A stretch of DNA of 64,000 bases from CBDEFX01 sp965237635 (GCA_965237635.1 CBDEFX010000001.1:1-64000); one strand, 5' to 3'; positions 41,490-50,653 are shown, numbered from the stretch's first letter. The notes: generated by a model not told the origin, from the sequence alone. Program-made: numbers and translations.

Positions 41490-42833
41490 ATGCGCGCACT
41501 AATCACAGTAACCCCGATCATCGCTCTTGTCCTGTCAATTGCTGCCTGCCAGGGAGACGCTGGGCCTCCCGGGCCGCAGGGCCCCGCGGGCGCACCCGCC
41601 CTCGTGGATGAGGCCACCGTCGCGTCTCTCATTGAGCAGATGCAGGAGCAGTTGGACACGAGTTATACCACGGCGGCCGTACCTCCCAAGTCGACGCCCG
41701 GGGACTACACCAAGTTCCTAGTAGGGGACGCCATCAGCAGATACGAATCGGAAGGACTCGATGTCACCGTCGCCTACTACAACACCAAGGAGAGCATCGA
41801 CGACCAGTGGTACGTCTTCATCATCGATGAGAACCAGACCATCATCGCTCATGCCCCCGACCCCAACCTCGTGGGCAAGCACGTCTCCCAGGCTCTCAGA
41901 CCCAACTCCTACCCCACGGGGTCCGCCGTCGCCGCCTCCGCCGACCAGGACGGCGCCTGGTTCGACTACACCTACCCCAATCCCGCCTCTGGCGTTGTGC
42001 AGACCAAGCACTCCTGGGTGGTGACCCACGGCGGCATCACCTTCGGCTCCGGCTGGTACGAACGCGGCCCCGGCAAGTCCGACGCCCCCGCATACACCAA
42101 GGCCTTCGTGCAGCAGGCCATGAACCTCCACGTCGCCCTCGGCCTGGAGGAGACCGTCGCCTACTACAACACCAAGGAGAGCATCGACGACCAGTGGTAC
42201 GTCTTCATCATCGATGAGAACCAGACCATCATCGCTCATGCCCCCGACCCCAACCTCGTGGGCAAGCACGTCTCCCAGGCTCTCGGACCCAACTCCTACC
42301 CCACGGGGTCCGCCGTCGCCGCCTCCGCCGACCAGGACGGCGCCTGGTTCGACTACACCTACCCCAATCCCGCCTCTGGCGTTGTGCAGACCAAGCACTC
42401 CTGGGTGGTGACCCACGGCGGCATCACCTTCGGCTCCGGCTGGTACGAACGCGGCCCCGGCAAGTCCGACGCCCCCGCATACACCAAGGCCTTCGTGCAG
42501 CAGGCCATGAACCTCCACGTCGCCCTCGGCCTGGAGGAGACCGTCGCCTACTACAACACCAAGGAGAGCATCGACGACCAGTGGTATGTCTTCATCATCG
42601 ACCAAGACGGCTACACGATAGCCCACCATAACCCGCAGTTCCGAGGGCGTGATCCCAGCCTCCGTGTGGACGCCACGGGGTATTTCTATGGCGACGACTT
42701 GCTGAGCGCCACTGAGGCGGGTCATTGGGTCGACTATGTGTTGCTCAACCCGGAATCGGGCGAGAACCGTCAGAAACACACTTGGATTGTGCGGCATGAC
42801 GGGCTGCTATTTGGATCGGGCTGGTATGAGTAG
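41490..42833 (+). CDS. Lipoprotein with collagen-like linker and three tandem Cache-like sensor domains
   Basis: 447 residues. Lipobox SIAAC (Cys20), then a collagen-like GDAGPPGPQGPAGAPA, a short helix, and three copies of a ~129-residue domain: YYNTKESIDDQWYVFIIDEN, TIIAHAPDPNLVGKHVSQ, GAWFDYTYPNPASGVVQTKH, SWVVTHGGITFGSGWYE. These features fit single Cache domains that bind small ligands outside the cell. Copies 1 and 2 differ by one visible residue (R/G); copy 3 diverges after its first ~20 residues. There is no transmembrane or signalling output, so it is likely a membrane-anchored ligand-binding protein. Start ATG at 41490; a TTG at 41484 is possible. Confidence 0.78.
   Translation: MRALITVTPIIALVLSIAACQGDAGPPGPQGPAGAPALVDEATVASLIEQMQEQLDTSYTTAAVPPKSTPGDYTKFLVGDAISRYESEGLDVTVAYYNTKESIDDQWYVFIIDENQTIIAHAPDPNLVGKHVSQALRPNSYPTGSAVAASADQDGAWFDYTYPNPASGVVQTKHSWVVTHGGITFGSGWYERGPGKSDAPAYTKAFVQQAMNLHVALGLEETVAYYNTKESIDDQWYVFIIDENQTIIAHAPDPNLVGKHVSQALGPNSYPTGSAVAASADQDGAWFDYTYPNPASGVVQTKHSWVVTHGGITFGSGWYERGPGKSDAPAYTKAFVQQAMNLHVALGLEETVAYYNTKESIDDQWYVFIIDQDGYTIAHHNPQFRGRDPSLRVDATGYFYGDDLLSATEAGHWVDYVLLNPESGENRQKHTWIVRHDGLLFGSGWYE
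41766..42606 (+). repeat. 387-base tandem repeat inside the Cache lipoprotein gene
   Basis: The string ACCGTCGCCTACTACAACAC recurs at 41766, 42153 and 42540, exactly 387 bases (129 codons) apart. Units 1 and 2 are nearly identical at the DNA level, including synonymous positions; unit 3 keeps the first ~65 bases and then diverges. Points to a very recent duplication or gene conversion. Confidence 0.88.
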
Positions 42834-42937
42834 TAGCAACCCGCCTCGAAACTGGGAAGCGTTCCGGTTTGTTTGGGATTGGCGGCTTTTCCGGATCTAC
42901 AAGGTTCACGGTTGGTCCATACCTCCTTGAGGTTAAG

Positions 42938-44658
42938 CCCGAATCCACCGAAGGACACCGATGGACGGCGTGAGGAAAGCGGAAGGGGGGGGTGAGGGAG
43001 CTACAGGGGAAATAGCCTGGGTTCCATTTGGGGTAGGGAGGTCGGCGGACGGTCTTCATCGCCGCACAGGGGCCCCTATGGCCGTCTGCGGGAGCTGCGA
43101 TGCGCGGGATGGCGAGAGAATACGCAGCAGGGAACTCTCTCGGACCGGGCTGGCACGAGTCTGCGGGGATCTTCGGTTGTCCGGTGGGTGGGTCGGTCGC
43201 CGACGGTGCCGTCAGGCCGGGAGTGGAATGGCTCGCAGTCGGGCCAAGGCGCGGCTGAACTTCTCAGCCCAAGGCCAGCGATCCGGAAGATGCAGGGTCA
43301 ACCGGCGTGCCGAGCGGGTGAGCCGTCCGGCCAGGGAGAAGAACCGCCGCCGGAGGGTCTTGGTGGTGGCTATCCGCTCTCCCAGACCGATCCGCGCCGT
43401 CCAGCGGGCCAGGTTGTGGGCCATCGTCTGGACGGCCAGCCAGGCGCCGTTGGCGGCGAAGCGGCCCGAGGGGAGATGGTTCAGCCCGACGCCGTACTTG
43501 AGGTCGCGTATGGCATTCTCGATCTCGGCGTGGCGGCGATGGTCAGCCTCCAGTTCGAGCAACTCCCCGTCCCGGTCGGTGATGAAGCCATGATAGCTGT
43601 ATTTGGCGAAGAGGACCAGTTGGGAACCGGGCGTCGGCTTCACCCGCCGGACGATGAGCCGTACCGGCGCGGCGTCCGCCTCGGCCTGGAAGGGGGTGCA
43701 GGTGGTCTCGGCCACATCGGCGGCACCGTCCATCCAGTAAGGAATCGGCGTCCAGGCATCTTCGGGTATCGCCTCGATGAGATTGTGCAGGCTTTTGTGC
43801 TGGCGGATGGTGATGGAGAAGCGGACATCCATCTTGCGGCAGACGGATACCACGCCATGAGTGTAGAACCCGCTGTCGGCCCGTAGCGTGAGTCGTCCGT
43901 CGGCCCCGGCGTAGCGCACCCGTCCCACCGTCTCCCGCAGGAAGTGGGCGGCGCCGCGGGCGGTGTTGGCCCGGCCCTCGCGCAGCCGGGACATCAGCAC
44001 GTCTCCGGTGCCGGCGGCGATGGCCGGCAGCGGGTGGTAGCCCCGCTTGCCGGTATAGCCGTGGTGGCGGGCGCCCTCCTTGGCCAGTCCGTAGGTCTCG
44101 CAGATGGTGGAGTCCAGGTCAATGGTCAGGGGCCCGTCGCCGGGTCCCGCCCCGGCCTGCCAAGCCCGGGCCAGCAACTCGCGGCTCACCCGGTCGAGTT
44201 GACGGACGTGGCCCCACCGGAAGCTGCGCAGGAAGGTGCCCAGGGTGGATGGCGCCTTGACCGTGCCGCCCAGGGTGCAGGCCGTCCCCCCGGTGCGCAA
44301 CACATCGGCGTCGTCAATGCAGTCGCCCCCAGCCAGCGCAGACGCCACCAGCGTCATCATCTTGTCGCTCGTGTTCGCCCGCCCCGGGGCATCGCCCAGG
44401 TCGAGGCGCTGCCGGACGAGTTCGGGCAGGCCGAGGTGCCGCGCCAGGGTGGCCGGAAGGAGCAGCCCGGCATTGGCCACCAAGCGGCGGTCGTCGAAGG
44501 TGATTTGGATCCGGTCGGGATGGTTGCGTGGCAGCATCTATTGGGTGCTCCTTTTCCGGGGCCGTTTTTTTGCTACAAAACCATTATCCCAGAAGCACAG
44601 GAGCGCCTTCTTGCCGCATCAGGACGCTAACCCGACGCCCTCCTTCGGTGGATTCGGG
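42938..44658 (-). mobile_element. IS1380-family insertion sequence, copy 1 (intact)
   Basis: 1721 bases bounded by perfect inverted repeats CCCGAATCCACCGAAGGA (42938) and its complement (44641-44658), flanked by a 5-base target duplication TTAAG (42933-42937 and 44659-44663). One transposase gene on the minus strand. Near-identical to the inverted, decayed copy at 51779-53468. Confidence 0.88.
43212..44537 (-). CDS. IS1380-family transposase
   Basis: 441 residues. DDE-type catalytic motifs: ITIDLDSTICETYG-type strand (LTIDLDSTICETYGLAKEG), HHGYTGKRGYHPLPAI, LTLRADSGFYTHGVV and later HRRHAEIENAIRDLKYGVGL with the glutamate. HLPSGRFAANGAWLAVQTMA is also family-typical. Cut-and-paste or copy transposase acting on the IS ends. 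Full-length and undamaged. Confidence 0.92.
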   Translation of the reverse strand: MLPRNHPDRIQITFDDRRLVANAGLLLPATLARHLGLPELVRQRLDLGDAPGRANTSDKMMTLVASALAGGDCIDDADVLRTGGTACTLGGTVKAPSTLGTFLRSFRWGHVRQLDRVSRELLARAWQAGAGPGDGPLTIDLDSTICETYGLAKEGARHHGYTGKRGYHPLPAIAAGTGDVLMSRLREGRANTARGAAHFLRETVGRVRYAGADGRLTLRADSGFYTHGVVSVCRKMDVRFSITIRQHKSLHNLIEAIPEDAWTPIPYWMDGAADVAETTCTPFQAEADAAPVRLIVRRVKPTPGSQLVLFAKYSYHGFITDRDGELLELEADHRRHAEIENAIRDLKYGVGLNHLPSGRFAANGAWLAVQTMAHNLARWTARIGLGERIATTKTLRRRFFSLAGRLTRSARRLTLHLPDRWPWAEKFSRALARLRAIPLPA

Positions 44659-44929
44659 TTAAGGCTACAACTACAGGTCAAGCCCGCCTAACACCTCTGC
44701 AAGCGGAAACAGCAAGTAAGAAACCTGACGACTACTTGCTCTGTGTCGTTGATCTGCGCTTAATTCAGGCTGGTGCGGAGCTGCGGGCTGTTCCCTCACT
44801 TCACCAGGGACGGCCGCACCGAGGACACGGGTAACTGCTACACCCGCCCAGCTCGCAACTTCGCTCTATGGCCTTCTGTGGGCCTCGTTGTCCTGCCCGC
44901 CGCCGTCTCGTTTAGGACTCTCAGGCGTG

Positions 44930-45575
44930 GGGGCCCGCATCGAGGCGGGCGCGCTGTCGGTCTCCCCCGAGCCCACCGACGCGGCGGTGCTGGTGGACCG
45001 GGCCAGGAACACCTTCCTGAGCGGAGGGGGCCGGGACAACCTCAACATCGACCTGCCGCGGGACCTTCCCAGGGTGATGGCGGCGCAAGCTGGGCGACGA
45101 CGCGACGACCCCACATACATCTTCACCGAGCCTCGCGTCGGCTACCGGATGCCGAGGGGCGAGACGACGGATCCTCCTCAATGACGATAGCGCCCCGCAC
45201 GAATGGTGTCGTCTGACTACGTGATGGCTTCAAGTCCACCGCCCACGAGTACCTGAGAATTTCGTGTCTTTTGTGAACTGCGAATATTGAATCAGAGTGG
45301 TTTCCGCCGCAAGTATTTCTGATGCCTGGAGACTCCTCCTGATACCAGATGCCGTCGAGCTGTCGACGAGCCCCGGGCGGGTGGTGAACCACGACCATCT
45401 GCTGTAGTGGGTCTGGAGGTCCTGATGAGTCAGGGGATATGCGGACGCTCCGCACCCATCTTGTGAGACTGCGCCGCGAGTCTGGGAGGGCGCGGAGAAC
45501 CCGACCTGCGTCTTTGCCGAGACTCGCGCCAGCTACCGGATGCCGAAGGGAGAGACGCAGGGAGAGGCGGATGCG
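44930..45575 (+). pseudogene. Fused fragments of a sensor kinase and KdpE-like response regulators
   Basis: 44936-45075 encodes ARIEAGALSVSPEPTDAAVL, VDRARNTFLSGGGRDNLNID and LPRDLPRVMA, a piece of a histidine kinase between the dimer helices and the ATP site. It runs directly into RRRDDPTYIFTEPRVGYRMP (45090-45165), the end of a winged-helix response regulator, with RKLGDDA in a shifted frame. A second, more decayed regulator tail (NPTCVFAETRASYRMPKGET) is at 45490-45560. Product of deletions in an old two-component locus. The rest of 44659-45887 has no intact gene. Confidence 0.65.
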
Positions 45576-45717
45576 TAGTAGGTCTAGGTAGCGTAACGCT
45601 CCCCGCGTTCCTTCGCACCACCGCATCACAATGCAGGAATCGAGAGGCCTCGGTGCGTCGACAGGCTGCCCAGCCACATCTCGAAGATGGTGGTATCTAC
45701 CGTACGCGATGGTGGGC
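45238..45717 (+). repeat. Dispersed repeat copy B with response-regulator tail
   Basis: Starts with the same 20 bases as copy A (45238-45257), and 45571-45717 matches 38768-38913 closely. The two copies bracket the IS3 copy 1, the Cache lipoprotein and IS1380 copy 1. Confidence 0.62.
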
Positions 45718-45721
45718 CAGA

Positions 45722-45842
45722 GTGTACTGTACTGCGAACTTTCCGCTGGGTTGTGGTTAGTCCCCTCATAGAGCACGAGGAATTTCTCACGGTTCGAATC
45801 CAGGCATGTGGGGCCTACGTGTACTGAATTGCGAACTTTCCG
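45722..45842. repeat. Short direct repeat pair
   Basis: GTGTACTGTACTGCGAACTTTCCG-type sequence at 45722-45745 recurs at 45819-45842 with two mismatches, 97 bases apart, just past the end of the 621-residue lipoprotein gene. Meaning unknown; could be ends of a lost element. Confidence 0.45.
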
Positions 45843-45887
45843 GCTAGTGGTCTCACTCTAGGGCCTCTCACGATGGCATGGTCTGAT

Positions 45888-47753
45888 TCATCGCAAAGCC
45901 TTCTCAATGAAGTCGAACGTTTCCATAGTGGAGACGGGCGTCCCAGGCGCGAATCGTCCCGTTCGCTTCTCGATGCTCGCGAGAGAATCCCCTCGGCGGA
46001 GGACATACAAGGGCGCCACAGGGCAGGGTTCACCTGCAATGCACAGTATTTCCGAGACTATCGCCTCTACGTAGACGTCTTCCGGCAACTGCAAATGTTG
46101 GCCCGCGATTTGGATCACGGACCCTGCAGTATGCGGTCCCCATGGTGGTGGTCCACGCCGTGCTTTGACCTCCTCCCGCTCTTCGCTGGTCACAGTGTCC
46201 TGGGATGAACGAGGCTCTGGTATGTTCGGCGGGGGAGATGGCGTAGGTTTTGGGGGTGGTGGTGTTGAAGGTTGAGAGCCACCGGGCGTTCCCAGCAGCG
46301 AGGTGTTCCCGTGAGAGCCGCCGTATCGTCGGCCTGTGTCGGCATCGAAGGCTACCAGACCCACCGAGAAGTCCTGCCGCTTTTCCTCGGGCACGATGCC
46401 GGCGGTGCGCCAGGAGCCTTGGGCCTCAACCACCCACACGAGGGGGTCCGAGTCCAACGCCGATGAGGACCCTTGCATCGCCTGGAACTCGCTTCTCCGC
46501 ATCAGCCGGACAACGGGCGAGTGGGGTTTTCGGGTGACTACGACCTCGGGCATGCCGAATCCCAGGTACGCCAATCCCAACCGGGCGGCTAATCGTTCGG
46601 AGATTCTCGGCCCGCCGTTGGTCGCTAATGGCCGGTTGTCCTCGCCCAGTGCGCGCCATACAGAGAGGGTCGCGGCAGGGTCTGTCATGGTTCCCCGCGA
46701 GATCTCACCCGACTCCAGCCAGAAGGCCCGCACGACGGATGTTCCGTCGGCCTGACGAAAGTCTAGGAAGTAACGCGGCCCTTCACGGTCGCGGTTACCC
46801 TGGTCCACGGGCGAATCCAACACCATTTCGACGAAACGTTCGATGGCGCGTTCTTCCTCTATCTTGCCGAGGACCACATCTTCCCCATTTTCCACTTTCG
46901 TGCCGAGCACCTTAATCGAGTTCTTGGTGCTGAGGACGTCGATGGACGTGACCTTGCCTCGGATATCCAGCAAGGCCTCGCCGGTCTTGGCCAAAGGGTT
47001 CGTGTCGGATTCGAAGAGCCTAACGCCACCGTCCTCCAATATCGCGAGTCGGAACTCCTGCACGTAGCCCTCGACTCCGTAGACCGGCGTGCCCGGGTTC
47101 AGGTAGGTGGCGTCGCCGTCCAGATGAGGATAGCCACTGTAACCCTCGGTTCTGAATGCGACCCGGTAGAGCTCAGAGCCCAGGTCTTCAGTAGTTAGGG
47201 CACGCTCTCCCTCGGTGATGATGGGTCCACCCAAACTGCCTTTGGCCAGGTAGGTGATACCGCCGAACTGAATAGAGTGGGCCCAGTCGGCGGCAGTCTG
47301 GCGGGGCCGCAGGTCACCATCGCCCTTGAGACCCTCCACGATTCGATCCACGGTGGCCTGATCCGCCAACACGGCGTCCAGGCGGTCAGGTCCGTCGTCT
47401 CTTCCATCGTGTCGGTCGATGATTTCCCCGTCGGGGTCCAACACCAACTGGGACCCGGTGGGGACGTGGGTCACGTAGGCGATCTTGCCTGAAAACTTCG
47501 GCGACAGGCCCTCTGCGAATGCGACCACTACGCCAACGCCCAGGTCCAACCTATACCCCTCGGAGGCCGGCACCGGTGTAATCGAGCCAGGGGGCTTCGG
47601 AGACGGCGTTGCCGTAGGTGTGGGTATCTGCTGGGTCTGGCTGCCGGCCCCAGGAGATTTCTGAGTGGCGGTGGGGGTCGATTCCACGCCTCTGCAGGCG
47701 GCTATAAAGAGCAGACCAATGACCAGCACTCCGATAAGAGCGGCGTATCTCAC
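45888..47753 (-). CDS. Large secreted lipoprotein of unknown function (621 aa)
   Basis: Signal peptide with lipobox FIAAC (Cys20), then a T/P/S-rich linker and ~550 residues of mixed sequence; a second proline-rich hinge (PPPPKPTPSPPPN) near residue 500 precedes a C-terminal domain with LQLPEDVYVEAIVSEILCI. No catalytic motif recognised. Its ATG overlaps the stop of the BsuPI-like gene (ATGA), so it is the last gene of a minus-strand lipoprotein operon. Confidence 0.65.
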   Translation of the reverse strand: MRYAALIGVLVIGLLFIAACRGVESTPTATQKSPGAGSQTQQIPTPTATPSPKPPGSITPVPASEGYRLDLGVGVVVAFAEGLSPKFSGKIAYVTHVPTGSQLVLDPDGEIIDRHDGRDDGPDRLDAVLADQATVDRIVEGLKGDGDLRPRQTAADWAHSIQFGGITYLAKGSLGGPIITEGERALTTEDLGSELYRVAFRTEGYSGYPHLDGDATYLNPGTPVYGVEGYVQEFRLAILEDGGVRLFESDTNPLAKTGEALLDIRGKVTSIDVLSTKNSIKVLGTKVENGEDVVLGKIEEERAIERFVEMVLDSPVDQGNRDREGPRYFLDFRQADGTSVVRAFWLESGEISRGTMTDPAATLSVWRALGEDNRPLATNGGPRISERLAARLGLAYLGFGMPEVVVTRKPHSPVVRLMRRSEFQAMQGSSSALDSDPLVWVVEAQGSWRTAGIVPEEKRQDFSVGLVAFDADTGRRYGGSHGNTSLLGTPGGSQPSTPPPPKPTPSPPPNIPEPRSSQDTVTSEEREEVKARRGPPPWGPHTAGSVIQIAGQHLQLPEDVYVEAIVSEILCIAGEPCPVAPLYVLRRGDSLASIEKRTGRFAPGTPVSTMETFDFIEKALR

Positions 47754-48118
47754 TTGAGCACTTCCACCTTCTGGACCGTCGTAATAACCACGCCAGGCGG
47801 CCCCGCGTTGGGCGGATCCAAATTCAATTCACCACGCACCAAGTAGACCCCAGGTGGGACGGGTTCTCCCCGGTTGTCCACCTGCTCCCACTCGCCAACG
47901 AACTCCAGCTCCTCACCGGGTTCCAGAGTTTTGCCATCCAGCGGTTGGTCGATAATCTTGGCGCACTTCCAGTGCCATACCTGCTCGCCGTCAGCCGTGG
48001 AGACCACGAAGTCATAGGGAGGTCTGCCACCGAGCACTAAGTTCACCGTCCCATCACTGACGTTCCGCAACGTCAGTTTCATCTGCACCGTCTCTCCGTA
48101 AGGGGCCTGGGACACCAC
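47750..48118 (-). CDS. BsuPI-type domain protein, C-terminal part of a gene split by an in-frame stop
   Basis: The visible domain (MKLTLRNVSDGTVNLVLGG, PPYDFVVSTADGEQVWHWKC, LEPGEELEFVGEWEQVDNRG, VPPGVYLVRGELN) fits the BsuPI intracellular-proteinase-inhibitor fold, an Ig-like beta sandwich. The same frame stays open further upstream (EAALATLDVPREAIVIEVGC, IDPGEPPDEAFLRAIDYSLE) to a TAG at 48260-48262, directly continuing the gene at 48260-48880. So these look like one ~375-residue protein with a premature amber codon. Confidence 0.65.
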   Translation of the reverse strand: MVSQAPYGETVQMKLTLRNVSDGTVNLVLGGRPPYDFVVSTADGEQVWHWKCAKIIDQPLDGKTLEPGEELEFVGEWEQVDNRGEPVPPGVYLVRGELNLDPPNAGPPGVVITTVQKVEVLK

Positions 48119-48259
48119 CTCCAGCGAGTAGTCGATGGCTCTGAGGAACGCCTCGTCCGGAGGTTCCCCAGGATCAATAGGCCATGGGTGAATGCCGTCA
48201 CATCCAACCTCGATGACAATGGCTTCTCGTGGGACATCCAGTGTCGCCAGGGCAGCCTC

Positions 48260-48880
48260 CTATTCCTCACGAGCCCCGCGCAGTGGGTATATGCTTATTT
48301 CAATGCGGTTCCTAGCTTCGTTTAGGTCGGTCCACGCAATGCCGGGGACCCTCCAGGTGACATCTACTAAGCGCTCATACCATCTAGCCAGATCGGCCGC
48401 GCTGTATTCCGCCTCTGCCGGCGTGGGTGATGGAGTCGTGGCACCTGCGGCAGTCGATCTTGTGACGGTGGTTGACACGGTCAAGCCTCCCACCTCTTCC
48501 GCGCCCTCGAAGACCCGCATGGAAACGATGGCGTAGCCAGTGGGGGCCGTCTTCGGGAACTCCCCATCCCAACGGAAGGCGCCATGGTCCAGCGGCACCT
48601 CGCCGAGAGGCAGCTTACTCTGATCTATGAACTCAATGCTCAGTTCGACTCTATCGCCTTCGTGATAGCCCGCTCCGGAGATGGCGAACGGCTCACCTAG
48701 GCGTATCTGGTCGGGCACGCCGTAGCGTTCGACACTGGGCATGTATTCTTCGACGCGCTCGAACCACTCCGTCAGCGCCGTCGACACGACCACCCCGTTG
48801 CGGTGGAGCAGCTCCCAATGGTCCGGCACAGGCAGACAGTTGTTAACTCGTCCTTCTGATATGACATCGCATCCTATCAC
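48260..48880 (-). CDS. N-terminal part of the split BsuPI-linked protein (206 aa)
   Basis: ATG at 48880. Contains an Ig-like segment (LGEPFAISGAGYHEGDRVEL ... GEFPKTAPTGYAIVSMRVFE), a T/S/P linker and a helical piece ending ARNRIEISIYPLRGAREE before the TAG. Same frame as 47750-48118, with no frameshift needed. If the stop is real, the two halves may be separate or dead; if an error, this is one secreted protein without a clear signal peptide at this start. Confidence 0.55.
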   Translation of the reverse strand: MIGCDVISEGRVNNCLPVPDHWELLHRNGVVVSTALTEWFERVEEYMPSVERYGVPDQIRLGEPFAISGAGYHEGDRVELSIEFIDQSKLPLGEVPLDHGAFRWDGEFPKTAPTGYAIVSMRVFEGAEEVGGLTVSTTVTRSTAAGATTPSPTPAEAEYSAADLARWYERLVDVTWRVPGIAWTDLNEARNRIEISIYPLRGAREE

Positions 48881-48892
48881 TTGCCGGACAGA

Positions 48893-49347
48893 TCAGATCG
48901 TCCCGTCCCGAAACGCGATGTTAATTGCCATGCTGAGGTCTGAAAGCCAGGTTCTTCCATCAAATGCCTCAATTTCTACCTCATCCCCTCCCCATCCCGT
49001 TTTTATTGTCACTATTTCGCGCTTTGAGGCTCCGGTGCCTGCCTTGAGGTCCACAGGCGTGCCCATCACTATAGAGTTGAGCAACTTTTCGATTATCGAT
49101 ACATCGGTGTCGAGGTCTCCCCATAGGGGGTCGTAGTCCCCCGTGAACAGAAATGGGGGTTGGCGCTCACGGGACGCGTAGACGACATCTACGTCCGGAG
49201 CGTCGGCAGGCATCGGCGACGGAGGTGCAGTAAGTGAAGGCGAAGGAGTCGCGACTTGTGCTGATGTGGGAACGCGGGGCACTCCCGTAGATTTAGGCTC
49301 AGCGTCGGCACATCCTGCCACGGCCACCATTAGGAGAACTACCAGTC
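48893..49347 (-). pseudogene. Lipoprotein gene interrupted by IS3 copy 2 (main part)
   Basis: The remaining frame reads (LV)VLLMVAVAGC with lipobox VAGC, a T/P/S linker, and a ~90-residue domain (DVDVVYASRERQPPFLFTGD, EKLLNSIVMGTPVDLKAGTG, TIKTGWGGDEVEIEAFDGRT). The front of the signal peptide lies beyond the IS at 50671-50716. A new start (ATG at 49328-49330) leaves only a fragment of the signal. Function of the domain unknown. Confidence 0.7.
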
Positions 49348-49436
49348 TGAGGTGGTACCCAAAAACTAGACAACTGGCTAAGAGAGAGTCCAGCTCCTAA
49401 AATAACCGGCAACTAACCGACGTGAAGGAGCAGGAC

Positions 49437-49721
49437 ATGAAGCAGACGAGGAATAAGCACAGTCCGGCGTTCAAGGCCAAGGTGGCCCTGGCCGCCCTTG
49501 CAGGGGAAGAGACCATCGCCCAGCTGGCCAGCCGATTTGAGGTCCATCCCAGTCAGATTCACGCATGGAAAAGGGCCCTGGTGGAAGGAGCCCCGGAGCT
49601 ATTTGCCACCAATCAGAAATCCCAGGAGAAAGCCAAGGAAGCTCAGATTAACCACCTCTACCGGCACATCGGCCAGCTGAAGGTGGAACGCGATTTTTTG
49701 TCGGAAAGGTCCGGTCTATGA
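49437..49721 (+). CDS. IS3-family transposase OrfA (copy 2)
   Basis: 94 residues from the ATG at 49437, chosen because AAGGAG lies just before it. HTH: HSPAFKAKVALAALAGEETI, AQLASRFEVHPSQIHAWKRA; then a coiled region (INHLYRHIGQLKVERDFL). Slippery T TTT TTG at 49694-49700 in the right phase for OrfAB. Confidence 0.9.
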   Translation: MKQTRNKHSPAFKAKVALAALAGEETIAQLASRFEVHPSQIHAWKRALVEGAPELFATNQKSQEKAKEAQINHLYRHIGQLKVERDFLSERSGL

Positions 49722-50653
49722 GTCGCAGCATACGGCGAGCCATGATAGACCGAGACCACCAGCAGCTGTCTTTGGTGCGTCAATGTATCCTGCTGGACGT
49801 CAGCCGGGCCTCGGTGTACTACCGGCCGGTACCGACCAGGGCAGAAGACCTGGAGTTGATGGCCCTGATGGACCGTCAGTATTTGAAGACCCCCTTCTAC
49901 GGCTCCAGGAAGATGAAGGCCTGGCTGCTGCAACAGGGCTATCTGGTGAGCCGAAAAAGGGTTCGAAGGCTGATGCGGTTGATGGGTCTGGAAGCCATCT
50001 ACCGGCGTCCCAACACCAGCAAACCAGCGCCGGGACACCGGATCTTTCCCTATCTGCTGAAGGGAGTGGAGGTTAATCGGGTCGACCAGGTCTGGGCCGC
50101 GGACATCACCTACATCCCCATGCCGAAGGGCTTCCTGTACCTGGTGGCCATCATGGACTGGCACAGCCGGCACGTGCTGGCCTGGAAGCTCTCCAACACC
50201 ATGGACACCAGCTTCTGCGTGGCGGCGTTGGAGGAAGCCCTGGGTAAGGGACGACCGGAGATATTCAACACCGACCAGGGGAGTCAGTTCACCAGTGAGG
50301 CCTTTACCCAGACGTTGCAGGAGCAGAGGGTCCAGGTCAGCATGGATGGTAAGGGTAGGTACCTGGACAACATCTTCGTGGAGCGGCTGTGGCGGAGCAT
50401 CAAGTACGAGGAGGTGTATCTGAAAGCTTACCAGACCGTCGCCGAGGCCCGAACTGGGATCAATGCCTACCTGGAGTTCTACAACCGGCAGAGGCCTCAC
50501 CAGGCTTTGGGCTACCGGACCCCAGCAGAGGTGTACCAACATGGCCAGGAAGAAAGGGGAGCAGCAGCTGAAGAAGCAGGGCTGCCATCGGGCTTGGTGA
50601 AACCTAGCGCAGGGGTGGGAGACTCTCTTAATTTAGCCCTCGTGCTGTCTTAA
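49718..50653 (+). CDS. IS3-family transposase OrfB (DDE integrase; copy 2)
   Basis: 311 residues, ATGA overlap with OrfA, -1 frame. Catalytic triad in WAADITYIPMP, FNTDQGSQFTS and DNIFVERLWRSIKYEEVYLK. The C-terminal ~40 residues after YRTPAEVYQHGQ are a family-variable tail. Intact. Confidence 0.92.
   Translation: MSRSIRRAMIDRDHQQLSLVRQCILLDVSRASVYYRPVPTRAEDLELMALMDRQYLKTPFYGSRKMKAWLLQQGYLVSRKRVRRLMRLMGLEAIYRRPNTSKPAPGHRIFPYLLKGVEVNRVDQVWAADITYIPMPKGFLYLVAIMDWHSRHVLAWKLSNTMDTSFCVAALEEALGKGRPEIFNTDQGSQFTSEAFTQTLQEQRVQVSMDGKGRYLDNIFVERLWRSIKYEEVYLKAYQTVAEARTGINAYLEFYNRQRPHQALGYRTPAEVYQHGQEERGAAAEEAGLPSGLVKPSAGVGDSLNLALVLS

Noticed and set aside
45123..45776. 217-codon minus-strand frame through the two-component remnants
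   Set aside because: No motifs and antisense to recognisable regulator fragments and repeats.
45786..45815. GGTTCGAATCC resembling a tRNA T-arm
   Set aside because: The flanking stem does not pair and no acceptor, D or anticodon arm is present.
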